This document shows, piece after piece, positions 1-7,668 of a stretch of 64,000 bases of DNA. The DNA is from Bacteroidota bacterium (GTDB taxonomy: Bacteria > Bacteroidota > Ignavibacteria > Ignavibacteriales > Ignavibacteriaceae), in contig JAKAGV010000005.1 of NCBI GenBank assembly GCA_021815405.1, forward strand, positions 62,001 through 126,000, given 5' to 3'. A program made the translations under genes and the position numbers. Under the pieces are notes generated by a model. The model did not search any database, was not told the DNA's origin, and saw only the letters and a list, made by a program, of their open reading frames with translations. The stretch's first letter is position 1. Each line of letters begins with the position of its first letter.

Positions 1-1
1 G

Positions 2-124
2 AAAGTTGATATTAAAAGTCCGCTTTGCTTTGCCTTATCAAATCTTTACTTGGATCGCAGAGAAAAAGAAAAAGCTTTAAGTTATCAAAAGCTAGGAGAG
101 ATTTATCAAAGGGAAGGGAAGTAA
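2..124 (+). CDS. C-terminal end of a TPR-like protein (partial)
   Basis: An open frame enters from the left edge and ends at a TAA at 122-124. The 40 residues read like the last helices of a tetratricopeptide protein (ALSNLYLDRREKEKALSYQK, then LGEIYQREGK). The alternating small and aromatic residues and the charged helix suit a TPR repeat. It converges with the patatin gene one base away. Too little is present to name the protein; the TPR reading is inference from helix pattern only. Confidence 0.45.
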   Translation, partial: KVDIKSPLCFALSNLYLDRREKEKALSYQKLGEIYQREGK

Positions 125-125
125 A

Positions 126-2837
126 TTAATAGTAGTATCCAATTGAAAAATAGAACATAGTATCGCCCCAGCTTAAGGGATTGCCGGGAAGATTTTTTAC
201 AAACATAAAACTTTTACCAACCGAGAAATCCGCCGGTCCAATCGGTGTATCGAATGAGAGCGAAAGACCGATTCCGTGCCTTAAATCTTTTAGCCTGATT
301 GCTTCTTGTTCATCCCAAACGGAGCCCAAATCATATCTTGCCTTAAAATAGGTATTAAAAAATATTTTGAAAGGAAACAAATAGCGATATTCTAAAGATG
401 CTAGAAAAATTTGTCTCCCTCTAAATTGATAATCTCGCATTCCGAAAAAAGAATATTGACCGCCAAGAGAATATTCTTCTGTTAGAGGTAAAGTTTTGTC
501 AGCAAAGCCAATAATAAATCTTGGTGATAGAGTGTAAGAGTTTGCAATTGTAAAATAGCTTTTATAATTGAAGCTGAAATTTGTAAAACCAACATCACCG
601 CCCCAAAATGTTTGAGCAGACTGGTATTCGCCTTTTAAATACATTCCTCTCAGCGGATATGGATATCGATCCTGTGTATCAATTGTAGAGCTGATTTTAA
701 GACTTACGATTTTTGTAGTGTATGGACTGAATATGTCATTCTGTAGATTTTTTAATTGATCGATTTGGTACAATCCTTCGAACAGCAGGTTCCCAAATTT
801 TTTTACCTGAGTACCAATGGAAACTGAACCGCCATAAAATATTTGGCGGTACTCCCCATTCTGCTGATAAGAAAATTTCGTTGATGTAGTTGATGGCACC
901 AGATCATATGTGTTAACATCGTTAAATCTATAAAAAGCATTTATCTTATAAGTTAAATAAGTATCAAAAATGCGGTTGGATTTATGTACAATCTCGAATG
1001 CTCTGTTTCTTTCTCCGGCTAGCATTAGCAGTCCAAGCTCAGTACCGCTGCCAAATAAATTCTCATCTACAAGGTCAAGACTGAACTGAGCATTATATTC
1101 ATTATCAGCCCTAAAGCCTAGCCTGAGTAAACTAGATTCTTTTTCTTGAACCTGGATATAGAGAACATTTTTGCCGTTTACATTTTCTTCATTAAGATAT
1201 ACTTCATTAAATAGGTTTGTGCTTCTAAGGTTTATCAATCCTTGTTTAATCTGATTATAGTTAAAGTAGTCGCCTATCTTAACAGGAATTTCTCTGGTTA
1301 TAATTGAAGGACTGGTATATTGATTTCCGATAATTGAAATTTTGTCAATCTTTCCTTCATCAAAGAAGATATTCAAATCGCCTGTTTTTTTATTAAAGCT
1401 AATCCTTGTAATCTCCGCCAAAGAATATCCTTTTTGTCGATAAAGATTAATTGCATTAATTGCATCAGAACAAATTATTTTAGAACTGTACGGGTGTTCC
1501 AACAGATTATTAAAGCAAGAAAGGATGGTATTTTTGTTAATTAATGTAACTCCAACTACGTTAATCTCTTTTACATCCGGGTTATAAATTGGAATAAATC
1601 TTACTGTCGAATATTCCGGATATTCATTTATTTTTGCCTTAATATCCTCCAGCGAACCGTTGGAATATATCGAACATAAATCTTTTAGAATTTCAATATT
1701 GGAGACCGAATCTTCTGTTGCATATTTTTGAAGGTATGGCATTTCAAGAGACGAAGCGCTGCTGTCTATCATAACGTTTTTGATATAATATTCTTTTGTA
1801 TCAAGATTCTTTTGGAAGACGGAATCTAACTGCAGCTTAATTCTACCTATCTCCGGCAAAGCTGAATTGTAACCCTTAATAATTAATGAATCTGGATCAG
1901 AAAAATCATCTATTTGAATATCATCCAAGTCCGGAGTAATTACGGCATTAGCAAGCTTTAATTGATCTTCGTTCAGCCTTCGCATAGGAATACTAACAAC
2001 TTGATCGGCAACTTCCCATGGTAAAGATAATTCTCCTTCGGGATGAAGATCGCTGGTAGTGTTTACTGCAATTACATAATCACTGCCAGTGTTTATTGCT
2101 GTTTTCACAGGTATGTTTGCAACAAGTCCTCCGTCAACCAAAGTGAGCGAATCCATATTTACTGGTGCTAGAAAAAAAGAAACACTTGAGCTCGCCCTCA
2201 TTGCTTCACTCAATGACCCGCTATCCAATATAACAGGTTTTCCAGTTACAAGATTTGTACACACAGCACGGAATTTTGTTCTTAATTCATCAAAGCTTGA
2301 ATCAATATGTATTGGTGCCTGAAAGGCAAGCAGGTTAAGGAAATTTGAAATCTTTTGCCCGCTGTTTAAAGATGTGGGAAGGACAAGACCGAAGCCTTTT
2401 AACCTTAAAGCGATTATTGCTTTGTCTTCACTAATTTTCTGGTCGACGAATAACTCGCGTCTATTTGTTTCTCTATCTGATGCAAGAAGGTTTTCCCAAT
2501 CTGTATTCATTACAATTGAATCGAGCTGATCTAAATTATATCCGGCAGAATATAATCCACCAACTATACTGCCCATACTAGTGCCGGCAATTATATCAAT
2601 TGGAATGTTAAAATCTCTTAATGCTCTTAGAACTCCGAGTTGTGCCAGACCCCGCGCACCGCCGCCGCTTAAAGCTAATGCAACTTCCGGCATTGGTTTG
2701 GGCACCCGTTCTATCAATCCGAACGGGAGCCTTTTAATCCTTGTTTGAAATGTTAAAACATGAGTTGAAGTTTGAGCGAATACATTAGATATAAAAACAA
2801 GTACAATAACTACAAGTATTTTTCTAATGACTGCCAT
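126..2837 (-). CDS. Patatin-like phospholipase fused to POTRA and BamA-type outer-membrane barrel
   Basis: Protein of 903 aa. I chose the ATG at 2837, which gives a clean signal peptide (MAVIRKILVVIVLVFISNVF, cleavage after AQ); an upstream ATG at 2879 would add 14 residues and overlap yidC. Visible in order: patatin domain about 50-260 with oxyanion motif GGGARG (58-63), nucleophile GTSMG (Ser87) and catalytic Asp in DGG (235); POTRA-like segments about 420-550 (for example ISIIGNQYTSPSII); then a beta-rich Bac_surface_Ag barrel to an aromatic C-terminus (FYFSIGYYY). The family corresponds to type Vd-like (PlpD/FplA-like) lipases anchored in or released through the outer membrane. Both catalytic dyad residues are present, so activity is likely. 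It sits 10 bp downstream of yidC, probably co-transcribed. Confidence 0.9.
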   Translation of the reverse strand: MAVIRKILVVIVLVFISNVFAQTSTHVLTFQTRIKRLPFGLIERVPKPMPEVALALSGGGARGLAQLGVLRALRDFNIPIDIIAGTSMGSIVGGLYSAGYNLDQLDSIVMNTDWENLLASDRETNRRELFVDQKISEDKAIIALRLKGFGLVLPTSLNSGQKISNFLNLLAFQAPIHIDSSFDELRTKFRAVCTNLVTGKPVILDSGSLSEAMRASSSVSFFLAPVNMDSLTLVDGGLVANIPVKTAINTGSDYVIAVNTTSDLHPEGELSLPWEVADQVVSIPMRRLNEDQLKLANAVITPDLDDIQIDDFSDPDSLIIKGYNSALPEIGRIKLQLDSVFQKNLDTKEYYIKNVMIDSSASSLEMPYLQKYATEDSVSNIEILKDLCSIYSNGSLEDIKAKINEYPEYSTVRFIPIYNPDVKEINVVGVTLINKNTILSCFNNLLEHPYSSKIICSDAINAINLYRQKGYSLAEITRISFNKKTGDLNIFFDEGKIDKISIIGNQYTSPSIITREIPVKIGDYFNYNQIKQGLINLRSTNLFNEVYLNEENVNGKNVLYIQVQEKESSLLRLGFRADNEYNAQFSLDLVDENLFGSGTELGLLMLAGERNRAFEIVHKSNRIFDTYLTYKINAFYRFNDVNTYDLVPSTTSTKFSYQQNGEYRQIFYGGSVSIGTQVKKFGNLLFEGLYQIDQLKNLQNDIFSPYTTKIVSLKISSTIDTQDRYPYPLRGMYLKGEYQSAQTFWGGDVGFTNFSFNYKSYFTIANSYTLSPRFIIGFADKTLPLTEEYSLGGQYSFFGMRDYQFRGRQIFLASLEYRYLFPFKIFFNTYFKARYDLGSVWDEQEAIRLKDLRHGIGLSLSFDTPIGPADFSVGKSFMFVKNLPGNPLSWGDTMFYFSIGYYY

Positions 2838-2847
2838 GAATTTAGCT

Positions 2848-4737
2848 TCATTTTTTCCGTCTCTGCTGAATTTTTGCATTTTGTTCAGCAGCTTCCATCA
2901 TCCTTGTCATAAAACCTTTTTTCTGCTTGCCTGATGTTTTTACAGGCTGCAGTTCCATTCCATCGTGTTTGTGGTTAATGTAATATTGCTGAACAATCGA
3001 GAATAGATTAAATAAGAAATAATACAAGTTCAATCCAGCAGGGAAGCTCATGAATAACAGCGTTAAAAAGATCGGCATTATGTAAACGATAGATTGCTGT
3101 TTAGGATCTTTAACCGTCATCTTCTGCTGAATGAATTGTGTAATTCCCATAAGTAAAGCCAATCCACTTATCTGGTCAATTCCAAAAAAAGGAATCTTAA
3201 ACGGAAGAGTAGCGATAACATCTGGTCTGGAAAGATCCGTAATCCACCATACAAAAGGCTGCTGCCTAAGTTCAATGGCGGTTTTAAATACGCCCCACAA
3301 CGCAACAAAAACCGGCATTTGTAATAAGAGCGGCAAACAGCCGCCGGCTGGATTTACTCCGTATGTAGAATAAAGCTTCATTGTTTCTTTATTCATCTTT
3401 TGCGGATCGTCTTTGTACTTCTCTTTTAACTCGGTGATTTTGGGCTGCAAAAGCTGCATTTTCTTCATTGATTGGAAGCTTGATTTTGTAAGCGGATACA
3501 AAACAAGTTTCAATATTAAAGAGAAGACGATTATAACAAAACCGTAATTCGGTATAAATGAATGGAGAAAATTAAAAAGCGGCAGAAGCACATATTCTGC
3601 AATTGGTTTGATAATAAATCTAAGTCCAAGAAAACTTCCGAAGTCAACCAACTGATCAAAGTTATGACCGTAAGTTTTAAGAAGGTTATAATCCACTGGC
3701 CCGATGTAAATCGTAAAATTCTTCTGTTCAAGGTTTGAATTATCAAATGGAAGGATCAGCCGGATATCATAATAAGCTCTTTCCCCGTTATTCATATAAG
3801 CTTCTTTTATTCCGTCAATATAAGCACCATTTACATCCGAAGATTTTTGCGGGGCAATAATAGCGGCAAAATATTTATCTCTTGCGGCTACCCAATCCAC
3901 ATTGCCTTTAAAATTTTTCTGAATCTTCTCACCATTCTTGGTTGCTTCAACTAAAACGTTATCACCGCCGTAATAAGCGCTGGCATTCGAGTAAATAGCT
4001 TCGTCAACTGAATTTTCTTCAACAAACCGGAGTCCTTTTCTCCAAACGAAATCTACATCATTATTGCTTATTACATTGCCTAAGCCAACAAACTTTAAAC
4101 TACATTGCATGCTGTATTTATCGCCATAGAAAATGTACTGTTTTTGTAAATATTTATTTTCACCGGCACTCAGGGTATATGTAATAATTAAGGAGTCATT
4201 CCCGGTAATTTTATAATATGCTTTCTCTGCGCTGGATGAGAAATCAAGGTTGGCAGTATTAATAGCCTTGCCATCAGAAGTAATGAATGATAAATCCGGT
4301 CCGCCGCCGCCTTCGGGATAATTTACAAGCTGAACATGTGTTTCATAAAAATTTTTTTCTCCCTTTGCGTTTGGTGAATACCAGTTTTTATATTTCTTTA
4401 GAAAATATTTTTTAATGTCACCGCCACGACTAGTAAGTTCTACTCTAACAAGGTCGTTCTCAATTGTTATTAGTTGTTCTTTACCAGATGGAGCTGAAAA
4501 ATATTTTCCGTATGACGCACTGTCAATTTTGCTTTCCGAAATTGATTTAGAAGTTTCAGCTTTTTCTGCTGCAGAGCTTTCCCTTTCGGTCAGATTCTTT
4601 TTTGAAGTATCTATCGAAATATGGGTAGTATCAATTTTGCTTTGTTTCTGTTCTGTCTGCGTTGGAGAATTAAGATACAACCAAATAACAAGTATCGCTC
4701 CAATTAGTATGAATGCAATTGTTGTTTTTTTATCCAT
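2848..4737 (-). CDS. yidC: Membrane protein insertase YidC
   Basis: 629 aa. An N-terminal membrane anchor (TIAFILIGAILVIWLYLNS, about residues 7-25) is followed by a low-complexity Ser/Lys/Glu linker, the large periplasmic beta-sandwich domain, and the conserved 60KD_IMP core with five membrane segments (for example LLQMPVFVALWGVFKT and LNLYYFLFNLFSIVQQYYIN) and a basic tail. YidC inserts inner-membrane proteins alone or with SecYEG. The length fits the Gram-negative type with the periplasmic domain. It lies in the classic rpmH-rnpA-yidD-yidC order, 10 bp after yidD. Confidence 0.97.
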   Translation of the reverse strand: MDKKTTIAFILIGAILVIWLYLNSPTQTEQKQSKIDTTHISIDTSKKNLTERESSAAEKAETSKSISESKIDSASYGKYFSAPSGKEQLITIENDLVRVELTSRGGDIKKYFLKKYKNWYSPNAKGEKNFYETHVQLVNYPEGGGGPDLSFITSDGKAINTANLDFSSSAEKAYYKITGNDSLIITYTLSAGENKYLQKQYIFYGDKYSMQCSLKFVGLGNVISNNDVDFVWRKGLRFVEENSVDEAIYSNASAYYGGDNVLVEATKNGEKIQKNFKGNVDWVAARDKYFAAIIAPQKSSDVNGAYIDGIKEAYMNNGERAYYDIRLILPFDNSNLEQKNFTIYIGPVDYNLLKTYGHNFDQLVDFGSFLGLRFIIKPIAEYVLLPLFNFLHSFIPNYGFVIIVFSLILKLVLYPLTKSSFQSMKKMQLLQPKITELKEKYKDDPQKMNKETMKLYSTYGVNPAGGCLPLLLQMPVFVALWGVFKTAIELRQQPFVWWITDLSRPDVIATLPFKIPFFGIDQISGLALLMGITQFIQQKMTVKDPKQQSIVYIMPIFLTLLFMSFPAGLNLYYFLFNLFSIVQQYYINHKHDGMELQPVKTSGKQKKGFMTRMMEAAEQNAKIQQRRKK

Positions 4738-4747
4738 TAAAATTCCA

Positions 4748-4960
4748 TTATTCTACGGGGTCATATCCCCCTTTATTAAAAGGATTACATCTTAGAATTC
4801 GCCAGGTAGCTTTAATTCCGCCTTTCAGTATACCATACTTTCCGATAGCCTGAATTGCATACTCAGAACATGTCGGATAAAATCTGCATGACGGAGGAAA
4901 AAGCGGAGAAATAAATTTCTGATATCCCCTGATAATAAAAATAAAAATTCTCCGTATCAC
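4748..4960 (-). CDS. yidD: Membrane protein insertion efficiency factor YidD
   Basis: 70 aa with the family signature: amphipathic N-terminus ([15 protein letters not shown]), then the Cys-containing core ([29 protein letters not shown]) and GGYDPV at the end. The start is GTG at 4960, in a GTGA overlap with the rnpA stop, so the two are translationally coupled. YidD associates with the inner membrane and assists YidC-dependent insertion. Confidence 0.96.
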   Translation of the reverse strand: MIRRIFIFIIRGYQKFISPLFPPSCRFYPTCSEYAIQAIGKYGILKGGIKATWRILRCNPFNKGGYDPVE

Positions 4961-5355
4961 AGTCTGCTTTTTATTTTAGTCATAATCTCTATTATATCGG
5001 ACCAAATATCCTCAAGAGATAGCTCTTTATTTTTTTTTTGATTTATGGAAAAGGGAGAAAAAATGATCTTCAATAATATTTTTTTTTCGGAACACGTACT
5101 TGAAAAGATTTCTTTATTTAATCTATAGGATTCTTTAATCAATCTTCTAGTCCTATTCCTCCAGACTGCGTTACCCTGCTTTTTGCCGGCAACAGCAGCT
5201 ATTTTCACTCCCGGCTCATCTTTATTTTCTTCAGCAACATAAAGTGCTTTTAATTTCTTACTGCTTGAAAAAATAAATTTACCGGAAGAAAAGATTAAAT
5301 CGAAATCCTTTTTCTTTTTTATTCTTTCGTCAGCCGAAAGACCATATTTTTTCAA
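4957..5355 (-). CDS. rnpA: Ribonuclease P protein component
   Basis: 132 aa. The N-terminal pattern [14 protein letters not shown] and the RNR-type basic motif [18 protein letters not shown] identify the protein subunit of RNase P, which supports the catalytic RNA in maturing tRNA 5' ends. The start is a TTG at 5355, 8 bp after the rpmH stop; no ATG lies upstream in frame, and the TTG matches the usual N-terminal length. The C-terminal Lys/Ser-rich tail overlaps yidD by 4 bp. Confidence 0.96.
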   Translation of the reverse strand: MKKYGLSADERIKKKKDFDLIFSSGKFIFSSSKKLKALYVAEENKDEPGVKIAAVAGKKQGNAVWRNRTRRLIKESYRLNKEIFSSTCSEKKILLKIIFSPFSINQKKNKELSLEDIWSDIIEIMTKIKSRL

Positions 5356-5363
5356 CGCAGCTA

Positions 5364-5507
5364 TTACTCATCGCTTACAGTAAGCTTTTTTCTACCCTTA
5401 GCTCTTCTTCGAGCTAATACTTTTTTTCCGTTTTGGGTTTTCATTCTTTCCCTAAAACCATGCTTATTTTTTCTTTTTTTAATACTTGGCTGAAAAGTTC
5501 TTTTCAT
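5364..5507 (-). CDS. rpmH: 50S ribosomal protein L34
   Basis: 47 codons ([20 protein letters not shown], then [20 protein letters not shown]). This is the typical L34 with KRTFQPS at the N-terminus and the [14 protein letters not shown] ending. ATG at 5507 is preceded by AGGAG in the minus-strand leader. First gene of the rpmH-rnpA-yidD-yidC unit, pointing away from dnaA. Its small size explains why it is easily missed. Confidence 0.97.
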   Translation of the reverse strand: MKRTFQPSIKKRKNKHGFRERMKTQNGKKVLARRRAKGRKKLTVSDE

Positions 5508-5708
5508 CTAATAACTCCTATTGTCAAAAAGACTGCAAAATTAAATAATCATCCGCAAATATACAATAATCTTGTTTTTATTGCATCCTAATAATAAGAA
5601 CATTGGCATGAAAATTTTTTCAATATTTTACAAAAATTAATTTGCAACCAAGACTTTTACTTCCTATTTTTTCACCGGGCTGGACATGAAGATTTTTTGT
5701 GAATATGT

Positions 5709-5717
5709 TGTGGATAA
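5709..5717 (-). promoter_or_regulatory. DnaA box (perfect)
   Basis: TGTGGATAA, the exact reverse complement of the TTATCCACA consensus, in the dnaA-rpmH gap. Confidence 0.75.
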
Positions 5718-5860
5718 GTTTGGATTGTGAAAAGGTTTCACATTTATTATGCGTAAAACAACGACTCTGTTTATATCTTGTCTGTGCGAACAACTCAAAA
5801 AGCCCCCGTTAAATGATTAAAAACAAATCACTTATGGTTTAATATTTAATGTTAGTAAGA

Positions 5861-5869
5861 TGTTGATAA
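5861..5869 (-). promoter_or_regulatory. DnaA box (one mismatch)
   Basis: TGTTGATAA, reverse complement TTATCAACA, one mismatch to consensus, 66 bp upstream of dnaA. Probably contributes to origin binding or dnaA autoregulation. Confidence 0.5.
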
Positions 5870-5934
5870 GTTAAATCAATGTGTTTTTTGTTTTTCTTTT
5901 TTTTAGAATTTATAAATTTTTTGATTGTTAATAT

Positions 5935-7338
5935 GTGGGCATGATTGATACCTCTTTTATAGAAAAAAAACCAAATAAAGAACCTATTTCCATCTGGCGT
6001 GACTGTCTTAAAACCATTAAGGAAAACGTAACCTTAATGACCTACAATACGTGGTTCATACCAATTAAACCCCTGGAACTGGAAAACTTTACTTTACGAG
6101 TTCAACTCCCAAGCCAATTTTTTTGGGAATGGATTGACGAGCATTATAATACTTTAATAAACAAGACCATTCATGAAGTGCTCGGTCCGGAAGCAAAACT
6201 TGCCTATGTAATATCCGAAGAACCAGAAAAAGAAGACTCTCAAAACGAAACCGTTGCAAAGAAGCAGGAAGAGTCGGGTGAGCCGGTAAAACCAAAACAA
6301 GAGTTTGAGTCTTTTTTAAATCCAAGATATACTTTTGATAATTTTATAAAAGGCGAAGGCAACCAACTGGCAAGAGCTGCGGCAGGAGCCATCAGCGATA
6401 ACCCCGGTGGTACTTCATTTAATCCGTTGTTTGTTTACGGTGGTGTTGGTCTGGGCAAGACTCATTTAATTCAGGCTATCGGAAATAAAATTTTACAAAA
6501 CCTTCCAGATAAAAAAGTAATTTATCTTTCTGCAGATATTTTTACAGTAGAGTTTGTTGAGGCAATTCAATCTAACACATTGAATGAGTTTTCGAATTTC
6601 TACAGAAAAATGGATGTGCTAATTATTGACGACATACAATTTTTAATTGGAAAAGAAAAAACCCAGGACTTGTTCTTCCAGATTTTCAACACACTGCATC
6701 AATCTAGAAAACAAATCATTCTTTCAAGCGATAAACCCCCCAAAGATTTAAAAGGTCTTGATGATCGGCTTATTTCGAGATTCCAGTGGGGATTAACCGC
6801 AGACATTCAGCCCCCGGATCTAGAAACGAGGATTGCTATCTTAAAAAGAAAATCTGAAGATTACGGAATGATGATATCGACAGAAATTCTTGAGTACATT
6901 GCAAACAATATTACATCAAACATCCGTGAGCTTGAAGGCTGTTTAATTAAATTGCTGGCTAATGCTTCGTTAAGCTCTAAAGAAATAAATTTAGAACTAG
7001 CGAAGAAAACAGTAAAAGAAATTGCAACGGATAGAAAAATTAATATAAATATCGAATCAATTACCAAGGTTGTCTGCGATTATTTTAAGATAGATGAAAA
7101 TAAAATCCGCGACAAAACAAGAAAAAAAGAAGTCGTAATGGCGAGACAAATTGCAATGTATCTTTCAAAGGAATTGACAAAATCATCCTTGAAGACAATC
7201 GGTCTTCATTTTGGCGGCAGAGATCATTCAACAGTAATCCATGCATGTACTGCAATTGAAGAAGAAAAAAACACCGATGCTCATCTTAAAGATATTCTTT
7301 CTACATTAAGAACAAATATCGAAATAAATTGTTCTTAG
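5935..7338 (+). CDS. dnaA: Chromosomal replication initiator protein DnaA
   Basis: 467 aa from a GTG at 5935; an in-frame ATG at 5941 is equally plausible, and neither has a clear Shine-Dalgarno. Domain I about 1-85 (IWRDCLKTIKENVTLMTYNT), a Glu/Lys-rich linker to about 125, AAA+ domain with Walker A GGVGLGKT (169-176) and Walker B VLIIDDIQF, then the domain IV box-binding signature GGRDHSTVIHA. It binds DnaA boxes and opens oriC. Followed by a strong intrinsic terminator, so it is monocistronic; dnaN is not next to it. Confidence 0.98.
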   Translation: MGMIDTSFIEKKPNKEPISIWRDCLKTIKENVTLMTYNTWFIPIKPLELENFTLRVQLPSQFFWEWIDEHYNTLINKTIHEVLGPEAKLAYVISEEPEKEDSQNETVAKKQEESGEPVKPKQEFESFLNPRYTFDNFIKGEGNQLARAAAGAISDNPGGTSFNPLFVYGGVGLGKTHLIQAIGNKILQNLPDKKVIYLSADIFTVEFVEAIQSNTLNEFSNFYRKMDVLIIDDIQFLIGKEKTQDLFFQIFNTLHQSRKQIILSSDKPPKDLKGLDDRLISRFQWGLTADIQPPDLETRIAILKRKSEDYGMMISTEILEYIANNITSNIRELEGCLIKLLANASLSSKEINLELAKKTVKEIATDRKININIESITKVVCDYFKIDENKIRDKTRKKEVVMARQIAMYLSKELTKSSLKTIGLHFGGRDHSTVIHACTAIEEEKNTDAHLKDILSTLRTNIEINCS

Positions 7339-7360
7339 AGTTAAACCATTTAGTAAATAT

Positions 7361-7393
7361 AAAAAGCTCCATTGCTGGAGCTTTTTCTTTTTT
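7361..7393 (+). terminator. Intrinsic terminator of dnaA
   Basis: A perfect 10-bp stem (AAAAAGCTCC / GGAGCTTTTT) with a 6-nt loop, followed by CTTTTTTAA, 23 bp after the dnaA stop. Confidence 0.9.
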
Positions 7394-7668
7394 AATTTGA
7401 ATTTATTTTAAATGTGAATATGTTGTTAATACATGAAGGATTATTTGTTAATTATTCTTTACTTATCTACACCATGTTCAAGGCTGAATACTTGAGGCTG
7501 ACTTATTAACATCAATCATAAAATTTTTATTAAGGAATTAGAATAGAATGAAAGCAAAACATACTTATCAACAAATTAACACTCTTATTATTAATATTAA
7601 TATATTTAAAATATAATTAATATTAATAATATGAGTGTTAGCTTTCAGAAAATATAAATTACGCAGTA
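7394..7668. other. dnaA-recQ intergenic region with degenerate DnaA boxes
   Basis: This 275-bp ORF-free AT-rich gap holds TTATCTACA (7463-7471) and TTATCAACA (7565-7573), each one mismatch from the DnaA box. It also holds weaker TGTTGTTAA (7421-7429) and TTATTAACA (7503-7511), and then the AT-rich dyad at 7577-7640. It may be the downstream half of a bipartite origin as in organisms where dnaA is flanked by two box clusters, and it must also hold the recQ promoter. Confidence 0.45.
7577..7640. repeat. 25-bp near-perfect AT-rich inverted repeat
   Basis: Arms 7577-7601 and 7616-7640 are reverse complements with one mismatch, separated by 14 AT-only bases. The arms begin TAACACTCTTATTATTAA and end in AGTGTTA. 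There is no U-run after it that would make it a terminator. It lies 28 bp upstream of recQ. Confidence 0.8.

Larger units (their letters stand above)
5508..5934. other. Candidate origin region (rpmH-dnaA intergenic)
   Basis: This 427-bp gap between divergent rpmH and dnaA has no ORF. It contains one perfect DnaA box (5709-5717) and one single-mismatch box (5861-5869). A very T-rich stretch immediately before dnaA (5881-5930) could act as an unwinding element. Location and content fit the upstream half of a dnaA-flanking oriC and the promoters of both genes. Strand bias and box density alone do not prove origin function. Confidence 0.6.
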
